Assembly (NCBI GenBank): GCA_025667525.1
Contig: CM046882.1
Span: 215,682,592-215,746,591 of the forward strand
Reading direction: 5' to 3'
Source: Glebionis coronaria
Lineage: Eukaryota; Streptophyta; Magnoliopsida; Asterales; Asteraceae
Length of the DNA stretch: 64,000 nt
The first letter of the stretch is position 1. Each line of letters opens with the position of its first letter. Below the pieces are notes generated by a model. It was not told the origin of the DNA. It did no database searches and was given only the letters and a program-made list of their open reading frames with translations. Below, piece by piece: positions 1 through 10,393 of the stretch. The position numbers were made by a program, and so were the translations under genes.

Positions 1-3
1 AGC

Positions 4-343
4 TCTATTCGGAAAGATTATGCTATGCGGAATAAAGCTTCTATTCGGAATGTACATTCTATTCGGAATAATCCTCCTATACGGAATAAAACTGCTATTC
101 GGAAAATAGGCCTATGCGGAATAAAAGTTCTATTCGGAAAGATCATCCTATGCGGAATAAAGCTTCGGTTCGGAATGTTCATTCTATTCGGAATGATGTC
201 CTATGCGGAATAAAGCTTCTATTCGGAATGTTCATTCTATTCGGAATAATCCTCCTATACGGAATATAACTTCTATTCGGAAAGTTCACTCTATACGGAA
301 TAAGTGCCTTATTCGGAAAGTTCATCCTATTCGGAATGTTTTC
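4..343. repeat. 18-bp tandem array, CTATTCGGAA core
   Basis: About 19 head-to-tail units follow the pattern CTAT(T/G/A)CGGAATAANNNTT. Almost all are exactly 18 bp, with a few of 17 or 19. Variation is concentrated in the fifth base and in the last five bases of the unit. Because 18 is a multiple of three, both strands stay open for about 60 codons, but these reading frames are a by-product of the period. In Copia1 coordinates the array lies in the 3' untranslated side. A looser version of the same repeat lies in the 5' leader of Copia1 (24600-25066). Confidence 0.92.
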
Positions 344-1652
344 AACACTTATGATTTTTCTAATTAAGCACGAATTCGTTTGATTCAAGTGATCTAAAGG
401 CCATTTCTGTTCATTTTGTTCTATTCCGAATCAATCCCAGACAAAACCCCCAATTAATTAAACCCTAATTTAAGCAGAAACTTAAATCGATTGATTCCAA
501 TTAAAAAGAGATAATTAAATTGAATTGTATGAATGTTAAGCCGATTTAATATACCTTTTTGAAGATCTTGAAGTTTGTTTCACAGAAAATAGAAGATTTC
601 GTTTGTGTTTGTTGAGTTTGTGTGAGTGTATGTTAATGGCGGGCAAAGGAAAAGAGAAACAGTAGAATGAAGGAAGGAAGAAACGGGGGGGGGGGGGGGG
701 GGGGGGAGTGGTTGACTAGGTCGAATTTTCACAAGTTCGACATATTGTCAAATTTAACCCCACAACTTTTCTTCTTACTTCAATCAAAATTCTTTTGTTT
801 TCCAAGTTTTAATTCTTGTCATTTTTGACCCTATCTTCTGTTAAAATTCCCGAGCCTTAGTGATTAACCTATCTTAACACACGCACAAATCTATTCACGA
901 CAAACTTATGAGCAACAACAAGACAAGTGCCAAAGCTATCCAACCATTTAACCATTGAGCTACTTGAGTTTCCTCGAAAACTTTTGAAGATCTTTTTGAT
1001 GTCAAAGATGATTTACCATTTTCTCCCCCTTAAACGATGACCCGTTTTCTATTTAAAGAGCTGTAGTCATTGTTTAACGAGGCACATGATGATGAAAAAC
1101 ATTTTCCAATTGATGTTTTGAAAAGATCGATTCGTTGGCGGCGACAAGATTTCTCTTATCTTGACAAAATAATGCACTGAGACGTACACTAAATTGTGTT
1201 AGATCAAGTTTTAAAGTAAACTTGATCCCTTTGCATGATTTGGCTTGTAAATCATGCCCGAGAAAATTAATTCATGTTCTGAGCCAACGTTTTCCAAGGA
1301 AATACGTGACTTTAATGCGAAAACCGGGTTGCAGTCAGAAATAACTACAAGCCATAATGGGCATGTTTTAAAAATGTACAACTTTTATACGGACTCTATT
1401 TATGGCACCGTGTCAATATTGATCGACATTTCTAACGCCGTAAATATTACCGTACTAAAAGACCTACCCGATTTAAAAACGAAAAATATTTTTGGTTTTT
1501 CTTGATTTTATAATTTTTATGGTTTTTCTAGGTTTTATATTTTTTTATGGTTTTTCTTGGTTTTATATTTTTGTATTTTTCTTTTGTGGTTTATATATAT
1601 ACGATAATATACATGATCACGAACAAAGGATACTCTGAATAGTTTACCACCA
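344..1652 (-). other. Copia1 3' side, non-coding, with 22-bp G run
   Basis: No credible gene lies on either strand. The visible landmarks are an uninterrupted run of 22 G (685-706), a polypurine-like tract on the minus strand (1019-1031), and T-rich sequence at 1500-1600. The stretch lies downstream of the Copia1 pol stop. Nothing in it matches the 323-bp 5' LTR at 25316-25638, so I treat it as a long 3' untranslated region. Another unrecognised insertion could be hidden here. Confidence 0.5.
1019..1031 (-). promoter_or_regulatory. polypurine-tract-like motif
   Basis: On the minus strand the motif reads AAGGGGGAGAAAA, downstream of the Copia1 pol stop. It looks like a plus-strand priming tract. 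The sequence that follows does not resemble the start of the 5' LTR (TGTTAGAAATACG), so it does not mark the start of that LTR. It may be an internal extra tract of the kind reported for some Copia elements. Confidence 0.4.
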
Positions 1653-4600
1653 CTATTCAGCTGATTCTTCTGCCAACTCTTTGAGAGTCGCTGGAGTGAA
1701 TGATTTCATGCCAAGCTTGTCGATCAAAAACTCGATTCGTCCTCGGTCTAAGGCTTTGGTGAACATATCCGCCAGCTGGTACTCAGTAGTGACAAAATAC
1801 AGCTCTATCACTCCGTTCTCCACCTGCTCTTTAATGAAATGGTAGCGAATGTCTATGTGCTTGGCCCGGGAGTGTTGAACATAGTTGCAGCAAAGGGCAA
1901 TGGCGCTCTTGTTGTCACAATACATCGGGATTTTGTTAAATCCCAAACCGTAGTCAGTTAATTGTGATCTCATCCAAAGGACTTGAGCACAACAACCGGA
2001 CATGGCGATGTATTCAGCCTCCGTGCTAGAAATTGCAGCGCTTTTCTGCCTTTTTGAAGACCAACTGATCAATCTATCTCCAAGGAGTTGCACAGACCCA
2101 GAAGTGCTACGCCTCGTGTCTTGACATCCAGCATGATCGGCATCTGCGTATGATATTAAAGCAATAGAGGAATCTTTCGGATACCATAGACCACGATGAA
2201 GTGTTCCTTTTAGATACCGAAATATCCTTTTAACAACATGTAGGTGCTTTTCGGTAGGCCGAGCCTGATACCGGGCACACATGCATACGTCAAATTGCAA
2301 ATCAGGCCTGCTAGCAGTCAGATAGAGAAGGGTGCCGATCATCCCACGGTAAAGTTTTGGATCGACAATAGTCCCATTCCTATCTTCATCTAACTTGGAT
2401 TTCTCCACCATTGGAGTGTCCACGGGGTCACAATTTTCAAAGTTATATTTCTTTAAAGATTCAGGAGCATATTTGGATTGATTAATAAAGATGCCTCTGG
2501 GATTCTGAGAAATCTGTAATCCTAAGAAAAATGAAATTTTTCCCATCATCGACATCTGAAAGCGTGTGGACATTATCTTCTCAAAGCGATTTGACAATTC
2601 TATGTTAGTGGCAGCAAATATTATATCATCAACATAAATTTGTACCAGAATCATGTCGTTGGCCTCCTTGAGAGTGAATAGAGTGGGGTCCACCTTGCTT
2701 TTGGAGAAGCCTTCCGAAATGAGGTATGTTGAAAGGAGATCGTACCACGCTCGTGGAGCTTGTTTCAACCCATAGAGAGCCTTCTTAAGCTTGTACACAT
2801 GATTAGGAAACTCCGTGCTAACGAACCCATCCGGCTGACGAACATAGACCTCTTCCCTTAGTTCACCGTTCAAAAATGTCTTCTTCACATCCTTTTGATA
2901 GACGATCATATTCATATGAGCAACATACGCAAGGAATAGTCTAATAGCCTCCAATCTTGCCACAGGAGCAAAAGATTCTTCAAAGTCTATACCCAAGGCT
3001 TGTTTATATCCTCTAGCGACCAATCTAGCCTTATTCTTCAATACTGCACCCATCTCATCGAGTTTAACCTTATAAACCCATAACAAAGTAAGGGTGTTAA
3101 CCTTGTCAGGGAGAGGAACCAATTCCCATACTTCAAGTCTTTGGAATTCATTTAGTTCCTCCTGCATGGCTTCAATCCAAGATGATTGAGTCATAGCCTG
3201 CTGCCAATTTTTAGGTTCAACTTCAGAGAGAAATGCATCAAAGTAGCAATAGAGTGCACTCTCTTGTAATTGATGGCGTGTAGAGACTGGTCGATCTAGA
3301 TCTCCAATGACATTCCTAATTGGGTGATCTTTTGTCCATTTGGTGCTATGATTTTCAATCCTAGGTGGTCTGGAGTGAACAATAGAAGGAGCTTCTTCTG
3401 AGGTAGACGCGGCTGAAGGGTTTTCAGGGAACGGTATACCAAAGAAAGGAAGCTCTTTTAAGTGAGCATATTCCAAATCGTGATCAGTAGAATCCTCTTC
3501 CACATCATTAGGCACAAGTAGGGGTGATGATTCAGGTGTAGTTTGAGAATCACTTGGTAAAGGTGCATCCGGTTCAATGTTAATTGAAGATGCATTAGAT
3601 AAAGGTTCATTAGCTTGAGCAACCACTTCAGGGATTGGAGCGATCACTACAGGTGCTGGAACTTCATCAGTCGGGGGATCGAAGAATTCGTCAAACAACG
3701 GTTGAAACAGTTTATCCCACTCGGGCCTTGTTGGTGGTAAAAATGATGTAGAAGTAGGATTATTGGGAACTAATCCGGAACTGGTAGCACCGGTTCCCAT
3801 CTCATGAAGCGCGGGTTCAGAGCTGCGTTTCTCAGAAGCCATCGCTGTCAGCTCATCGAAATTAGCGTCCATAGTTTCTACAATCTTACCAAGACGACGG
3901 TTGTAAATTCGGTATGCTTTCTTGGACGGTGAGTAACCAATGAAAATACCTATATCGGCTTTCGGTTGAAGCTTGCCCAAGTTCTCACTATTAATGTTTG
4001 GATAACAAAGAGCACCAAACACATGAAAGAATGAAACATCGGGTTTACGATCATGTAGAAGCTCGTAAGATGTTTTTCCATGGCGTTTCCGAATGATAGA
4101 ACGGTTTTGGGTGAAACATGCAGTAGATATAGCTTCTGACCACAAGAACAATGGAGCGTTCGCATAAATAAGCATAGTCCTAGCAGCTTCTATAAGCGTA
4201 CGATTCCTTCTTTCAACGACACCGTTTTGTTGTGGAGTACGTGCAGCGGATGTTTCATGTGAGATACCAACTCCTTCATAGTAATCACGAAGAGTCTGGT
4301 TGACGAACTCTGTTCCATTGTCTGTACGAATACGGCGGACAGTAGTATTCAAACGTACCTGAATGAATTTCAGAAAAGTGATGATAGCCTTCGGTGCTTC
4401 ATCCTTTGTACGTAGAAATCTAACCCATGTAAACCTGGAGAAATCATCCACAATAACCAGAATGAATTTCTTACCGCTCACACTTTCAGTTCTCATTGGC
4501 CCACAAAGATCCATATGCAAAAGATGAAGTTTTTCTTGATTGGTGTCTTCAGCTTTGGGCTTGTATGATTTCTTGGTACTTTTCCGCCTTGAACACGCGG

Positions 4601-5120
4601 AACATAAATGATCCTTGTGAAATTTGAGCTTTGGAAGACCACGAACTAATTCGTTTTTAGCCAAATGATTAATAGCATCAAAGTTAAGATGAGATAATCT
4701 GCGATGCCATAACCATGACTTGGTCTTAGATGCTTTAGAGAGAAGACATACTGGAGAGGCGGCCATCATGTCTTGTAAGGACAAGGTATAAAGATTTGCA
4801 CCACGAGAACCCTTCAACAAATCTTTTCCTTCCAAGTTGCGGATGAAACAAGTGTGTTGTCGAAAAGCAACCTCTAGGTTGGAATCACAAAACTGTCCTA
4901 CTGAGAATAAATTATGACCAAGACCTTCTACATAGTATACCCTTGAAATCGTAACGTTTCCAATCTGATATTCACCATACCCCATTATCTTTGCAATATG
5001 ATCATTCCCGAATTTAACCGTACCAAGAAACTTGCTGACGAAATTTCGGAGCATCAAGCGATCTCCGGTCATATGCTTTGAACAACCGGAGTCCAAATAC
5101 CAGAGGATGATTTGGACCAC
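1653..5120 (-). pseudogene. pol: Copia1 pol: protease-integrase-RT-RNase H, 1155 codons open
   Basis: The protein cuts and integrates the element's own DNA copy. Domains in order: aspartic protease start LDSGCS at residues 9-14; GAG-pre-integrase zinc site H139, H144, C173, C176; integrase catalytic core D204, D267, E303 with 35 residues between the last two; Copia RT with D744 (context DVKKTFLNG) and YVDD at 829-832; RNase H with D993, E1036 and D1069. It ends [15 protein letters not shown], a natural-looking C terminus. The whole segment is open, but the upstream gag part is in another frame, so the listed start is only the frame entry (GTG) and not a real initiator. Two changes in the first RT motif (K-T where T-A is usual) hint at decay. 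The family is certain; loss of function is inferred from the broken gag. Confidence 0.93.
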
Positions 5121-6607
5121 CTGAAAATATCACCACACGAAGACAATGTAGAGGTACCGGAATCTGAGTGTTCCTTGTTATTAGCAGGTACAGATTTAAT
5201 AATCTTAGATTTGCTAACTTTAAGTTTCTTAGATTTCCTAGCCTTCTTATTCCTAGTTGGTGGTGTAGATTCTAGTTGGCTTAAATCCTGTGGTATTTCT
5301 TCACTGATAGGCACTATAGTGGGGGCTGACCTAATTAAAGGGCGTTGTTTCCATACTTGAGTGCGAGTGTTCCTAACTAAAGGACGCTCAAACCTAACCT
5401 CAATGGATGCATTCCTAGATAAAGGGCACATTGTTCCATCTAATGTAAAGGTCCTACCAGTGGGACGCCATTGCCATCCAACTTGGGCACGAGTTCTACC
5501 AGTTGGCTTCCATTCAAGATTATTCCTAATGGCATTCATTTCATTCACATGATCAATAAGACACAAATCATGACGTTGGGAAAACATACATTCATTACAA
5601 TTCCAACATTTTAAATCAGAATTCACAAATGGTTTAGGCTTCTGCACAGGCGCAGAGCTTTTAGTCTTAACATGATTCTTTTTATTTAAAACTGAACTAA
5701 CATTCCTATGGTGAGCTTCTACTTTCTTCTTTTTGGCACTACTAGTGGAGGGCTTGATCTTATCTTTCTTGAGTGGCGATCCTTTAGCCTTAGTAGTCTC
5801 TTTTAATCCTGTAGAAGGCAAAGTGGGAACATTAGCAACAGATTTTAAAGGTGCCTTACTTGATTGTGCCAATGATGGTTTTGCTCCTGGAGTCTTATTA
5901 AATGGAGTTACAGCAATGGGTCGATTAGTGAGTAGTGCAGAACCTAGTTTACCTATGTATTGCAAGTAGGCTAAGCAATATTGAACATGCTTAATATATT
6001 CATGGGCTGAATAATAGTAGCTACTTGAGGGATCTAAGGCATAAAGATCATCTAAAATATCCCTAACAAGATCTACATGCTTAATGGCATTCCTCATATA
6101 ATCATCGTAGGTAACCGGGTTTCTCTTATGAAGCGGGTTCTTATAAAGCACTACTGACTTGGTTGTTGGAGCACTAGTGGACGGTGCAGAGTCGGTAGCT
6201 AAGTTATCAACAACTTCTTGTCGGGTGAGAAGAAGTGTCTCCTTTAACTCGGCCAAAACCATGTTTTTGTCAATGAGCAGGATGTTTAAGTCAGAGATTT
6301 CCTCACACTTTTGGTTCAGTTGTTCAACATAAGATTGTTGCTGTGCCGCATTAAAAGCGAAGCGTTCTTCTAGTGAACCATAAAGAGCGGATAGTCCCTG
6401 TCTTTTCCGATCCATCTCCCCTAGAACAGACGCAAGTCTAATTTCTAAGACCTGGTTTTTAGACTCTGCAGCCTCTAGTTCCAATTTTAGTGTTTCATTT
6501 GATGACACAACTCTCTTCAATCTCATAATCTCTTCCTCTAATGCCTTAACTATTGCAATCATCTTGTCACTCATCTCAACACCGTTTTCACAACTAATTG
6601 TTATCAA
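5069..6607 (-). pseudogene. Copia1 gag-to-protease spacer with coiled coil and Cys/His motif
   Basis: This is a 512-codon open segment upstream of the protease. Residues about 15-130 are rich in Leu, Glu and Lys and look like a coiled coil (for example EEEIMRLKRVV). Residues about 270-330 are Lys/Ser/Pro-rich. Near residue 336 there is a second cysteine cluster, CWNCNECMFSQRHDLC. The segment overlaps pol by about 50 bp in a different frame. Homologous elements read straight through, so I take this as a one-base mutation near 5120-5150, although a programmed shift cannot be excluded from one copy. The upstream part (6656-7314) is in the same frame but separated by one TAA stop. Confidence 0.8.
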
Positions 6608-6655
6608 AAGATCCTCATTTTGAGTTTGTTGTTTCAGTTCTATAGATATACAATG

Positions 6656-7314
6656 TTATTCTAGTTGATTAAAGCGTTTTGAAAGTAAATTGTAAGAATC
6701 TTGTAGCTTTAAAAACTCAGCGTTAGATTCGTGACAAGAATGATTATCTACCTCATTTACAGTATCAGCAACATTTACAGAGAGATCACATACATCATCA
6801 CATATATTCACAGCATCACAATTAATCATAGCGAATGTAAGCTCATTCGAATAATTAATATTTACAGTAGTAAGCACATCATACGAAATTACTTGGGACA
6901 AGAATCGGTCATATTCAGATAAAATCTTTTCCTTTTCAATTAGTTGTAGTTCGTAAGCGGTGTCCATTTCATAAAACACTTTTTGAACTTCTCCAATTTC
7001 AAATTCAAGATTTTCTTTAAGAGATGCAAAACTTCCTTTTAGACTTTCGACAAATGGATTGATCTCATTTTTAAACACCTCGTTCATGTGTTCGAAAGCC
7101 CATTCTCCGGCATTTAGGCCATTTGAAGTCGTACATTCCAAAATGACCTTGTCAAAATTAGTAAAGTATTGATTAATCTCTTGCAATTTTAACCATACAG
7201 TGCTAACAGGTGGAAGATCCTTTGGAATTTCCTTAGGACCTTCCATGTTGACAAGTGTAGGAAATGTACTAGGGTTTTCTTCATCTAACATGTAGGTTGG
7301 TGCTGTGATGAGAT
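6656..7314 (-). pseudogene. Copia1 spacer segment, left of the Athila insertion
   Basis: This acidic, helix-rich segment begins at the Athila target site and runs to a TAA stop. It belongs to the same spacer as 21879-22245: removing Athila-1a plus one copy of the 5-bp duplication brings the two parts into one frame. After the stop, the frame continues into 5069-6607. Its function is unknown. Spacers of this kind are seen in long-gag Copia elements, and no enzyme motif is visible. Confidence 0.75.
7310..7314. repeat. Athila-1a target site duplication, left copy (GAGAT)
   Basis: GAGAT directly precedes the LTR terminus TGAAAT. The same five bases follow the other LTR at 21874-21878. Five base pairs is the usual duplication length for Gypsy integrases. 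Confidence 0.95.
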
Positions 7315-9480
7315 TGAAATGTGTATAATGCAAGTTCGTTTTCTCAGTTCTTAACTAATAGAAAGTCCAATCAATATCAAATTTATAATTGTTTTTGGTT
7401 GTTCAAGCTTGCTTGGTAATCTATTGCTAATTCAAACAACACTAAGTAAAAATGAAAAATATAAACCTACTTATACGTAAAACAAATTGCAAATTCCAAA
7501 TTTTATTCAAGTAAAATATTAAAATGCAAAATATAAAAGTATAAGGACTAAAAATGTAATTTCTATGAAATGTAAATGCTTGAAATGTAAATTCTAAAAG
7601 TTATAAGGACTAAAAATGTAAAGCAGTTAACTAAAAGGACTAAACTTGTAAAAACTTTAACAAACTAACTAAATTTAAACAAACTAACAAACTTATAAAC
7701 TGAAATTTAACAAACTAACAAATCCAGGGACCAAGTTTTGCAAATTCCACAAATTTAGAAAGATTAGCTAGGTTTAAACACTAATTAAACTCCTAGGGAC
7801 TAAAGTGCAAATATCCAAACTTTTTAAGTAAAAACGGGCTCAAAGAAAGAATAAGCTCGTTTGAGCTTATTTCTCAACCAAATAAGCTGAAATCACTTGC
7901 AAAACTTCTTAAATCCAATTACAACTACGTGTGTTCAAGGAAATAAGCTAAAAGTTCAAGATAAGCAAAAGAGTGCTTATCAATAAGCTCAAAATAAGCT
8001 ACAGCTTAATCCAAACATCCACAACTTGATTTTTGTAAAGAAAATGAATAAGCACTTGATTTAAAGCAGGGGAAATCAAACTAGAACAAATTTCATCCAC
8101 TAATAAGCTAGAAATCCGAAAATAAGCTCAAATGAGCTTATGTTGACCAAACGTTGACCAGATTTTTGAAAAAGCTCAAAATCTCAAAACTTGATATTCA
8201 ACCCTTTCTAAACTGATATGTGAAAGAAAATAAGGACTTTTATGAAGTGGATTACTAGATCTAGCAAAACAGTAAGCAATTCATATCAGAGAATGAAGAA
8301 TGCTCAGGCCTTAACTAATAAGCTGTTTTCTAGCTTATTTCTTAAAACTGTAGGATTTCCTTCTAGATACTGAAAGTTTATGTTATAAGCTATAACTAGA
8401 AACTGGTTTGAGCAATTTTGAACAAGTAATGAAGGAGAAATGATCAATTGAATTTGGCAAGTTTTGTAATGAAAACTGAATTCAAGTATGACCCAAACTT
8501 TTTATCAACCAATTGCCTTTTTGACTATTATTCTGACTTACAAAAGACTCAGGACTACTTGTTAACTTCTAAGGACTACAAATGATCACTTAAAATCCAA
8601 TTAACAAGTCTTGAAAACTGATTAACAACTACTCCCAAACACACCTTATCTGATTTTTAAACAAACTTTTACAAAGGATTATTGAGTTCTGATTAAGACT
8701 AAGTAAAGAGCAATAGCAAACTAGTTTATGTGATCCAAATGAAGGCTAATGAAACTGAAATCAAGCAAGTTTACCAACTAAAACTCAATTAAGCTATAGG
8801 ACTTAAAATTTACTGAAAATGAGCTTAAAACTACAAGACTGAACTCAAAAGCACAAGAACAAGCTACAAAACACTAGGATCACTAAATCAACAACTACTA
8901 ATCAAATAGAATCAGGCAGCCATCAAGTATACACTAAGAAATTGAGCATGCAAGTACTGTTTAGAGGAACTTAAATCAGAAACTCAGAAACCTTTTGTAA
9001 TTATCCTTTGGGTAGAAGAGGAGCGCTGAGCTCTCTTGCCCTAGTGATACCACCACCTATCACTAGCTATCAACTCAAATCAATCACCAAAACAGCTAAA
9101 ACTCATCATTCTGCCATGAAAACTTCAAGAAACTAGGTATGAACTGGAATTATGATCAATCAGCAACAAATCTTCAACAAAGTCAGTTATGATCAATGTA
9201 TGATCATAACAAACTTCTATCAGCAACAAATGAATCACACAATGGCAGTAAAGTAGCAGGAATTTAAGAACAGGATTTGGCGGGAAAACTGGAATTTGAA
9301 ATTTTATTGATGAAATCAGTTACAAATGGTAGTTACAAGGTTCTAACTAACTAACAAACTCAAGAGTGTGTCAGACTCTTGAGTTGTTAGGTGAAAAGGA
9401 GGGAAAAGAAGAAAAGTGAAATTGAGAGAACTAGGTGTTTTGCAAAAATTAACTACTCTGAAAATGAAGAACAAGTTGTG

Positions 9481-9489
9481 TATTTATAG
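9481..9489 (-). promoter_or_regulatory. TATA box of Athila-1a LTR promoter (3' LTR copy)
   Basis: The minus strand reads CTATAAATA, about 865 bp into the LTR from its U3 end. The identical site in the 5' LTR is 21001-21009, which would drive the element's own RNA. Athila-1b has the same box at 61691-61699. Confidence 0.75.
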
Positions 9490-9544
9490 GCTAGACTTGA
9501 GAGTTTGTTGGAGATGTGACGTGTTCAGGCCAATCATGTCTTGA

Positions 9545-9749
9545 CACGTGGAGGAATTCTGCAAATCCGTTTTGAAGGTGATGAACTCATTTGGGGGTTT
9601 TTGATCCAATGAATTATATGTTAATTGGTTAACACCATTAGATTCGTCTCTTCAAAACGAGTAACTTTGATGTTTTGATCTTCTTCTGAAATGCATTCTA
9701 TCAAAAACGCGATCTGGAAAATATTTCTTGTGAAGGAGAAGGACACGTG
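9545..9749 (-). promoter_or_regulatory. pair of G-box/ABRE motifs in Athila-1a U3
   Basis: CACGTG occurs at 9545-9550 and at 9744-9749; the second sits in ACACGTGGCA, an ABRE-like context. They lie about 55 and 255 bp upstream of the TATA box. Copies in the other LTR are at 21065-21070 and 21264-21269. Athila-1b has counterparts at 61755-61762 and 61955-61960. A role in stress or ABA response is inferred from motif identity alone. Confidence 0.55.
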
Positions 9750-10026
9750 GCAGCTTTTGATTGGTAGAAAAAGTATCACACGGATTGCACTGTTGTGATT
9801 GGGTTATTAAATGTGACGGCTGTAGTGGGAATTAATTGTTTGATCCGTGTGATGTCTTTCCTTGTTTCTGATTGGTTAAAAGCCTTAGCACATGGATTAA
9901 ACATGAATAACTTTCTCATCTTGGCAAATTAGGTCCTTGTACTTGGCAGATTGCTAGTAAAGGCTAAAAACTTCATTCCTTTGACAATTTTGGCCCTTCA
10001 ACTTTGATTCTTCAACAAAATGACCC

Positions 10027-10076
10027 TTTGACTTGATTGACTTTGTAGTTTGACCAGGTTTGACTTGGATCTTGAC
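10027..10076 (-). promoter_or_regulatory. W-box-like TTGAC cluster in Athila-1a U3
   Basis: Five TTGAC(C/T) cores occur within about 50 bp, followed by similar TTGAC-like sequence. The cluster is duplicated in the 5' LTR (21547-21596) and partly kept in Athila-1b (about 62235-62280, three cores). TTGAC(C/T) is the WRKY binding core. Regulation by WRKY proteins is an inference. Confidence 0.45.
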
Positions 10077-10330
10077 TTTGCAGTATTTGCACTTTAAGTC
10101 CCTCAACTTTCAAGACTTGTCAAGATAGGTCCTTGAGCTTTGAAAACTTGTCACTTGTGATCCTTCCTTGTCTTTTTCATCCTTTTGAGCTTGGTTTTTC
10201 CTTGTTTGCTTGAAATTGTATCCTTTTACCTGCATAAGATCACACAAACACAAACATACCACATAACACTGCTTTTTACAATATAAATGGGTATTTTGCT
10301 TCATGTTTTAGGGTTATTTGTTGATAAAAG

Positions 10331-10352
10331 GATATGAGTTTAAGCTCATATC
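10331..10352. repeat. inverted repeat at the U3 terminus of Athila-1a LTR
   Basis: GATATGAG and CTCATATC are perfectly complementary around a 6-base centre, one base inside the LTR end. The same structure is at 21851-21872 and at 62494-62515 (Athila-1b). Athila-2 has a different sequence with the same layout at 38633-38662. Confidence 0.85.
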
Positions 10353-10353
10353 A

Positions 10354-10368
10354 AATTCCCCTACACTT
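10354..10368 (-). promoter_or_regulatory. polypurine tract of Athila-1a
   Basis: The minus strand reads AAGTGTAGGGGAATT directly before the 3' LTR start TGATATG. This is the expected position of the plus-strand primer. AGGGGAA is an Athila-like tract. Confidence 0.85.
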
Positions 10369-10372
10369 GAGC

Positions 10373-10393
10373 ATTGCCATGTCCTCATGCAAT
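10373..10393 (-). other. hairpin 5' of the polypurine tract (Athila-1a)
   Basis: On the minus strand ATTGC-ATG, loop AGGA, CAT-(G)-GCAAT can pair as eight base pairs with one bulged G. It ends 19 nt before the LTR. Athila-2 (57002-57024) and Athila-1b (62534-62554) have the same hairpin, with a compensatory pair change in Athila-2. Confidence 0.7.

Larger units (their letters stand above)
7315..10353 (-). repeat. Athila-1a 3' LTR (3039 bp)
   Basis: It begins TGAAATGTG and ends CTCATATCA on the plus strand, so it is bounded by TG...CA. On the minus strand U3 starts at 10353 with an inverted repeat. TATA-like CTATAAATA lies at 9481-9489. Upstream of that box are G-boxes (9545-9550, 9744-9749) and a cluster of TTGAC motifs (10027-10076). 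The part downstream of the box holds many AATAAGC motifs (about 7850-8140). Confidence 0.96.

Noticed and set aside
4..343. CRISPR-like array
   Set aside because: Units are head-to-tail 18-mers without unique spacers, and the context is a plant retrotransposon.
25..388. Two small proteins of repeated hexapeptides on opposite strands
   Set aside because: The 18-bp period keeps all frames open by arithmetic; no start context, no homology, and the looser array at 24600-25066 breaks the frames.
1019..1031. Start of the Copia1 3' LTR after this polypurine-like tract
   Set aside because: The following sequence does not match the 5' LTR start at 25638.
1254..1505. 83-codon plus-strand gene
   Set aside because: Isolated, antisense to Copia1, no recognised motif; chance frame in an untranslated region.
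10110..10304. 64-codon frame repeated at 21630-21824
   Set aside because: It is inside the LTR and duplicated only because the LTR is duplicated; the Athila-1b copy does not keep it.
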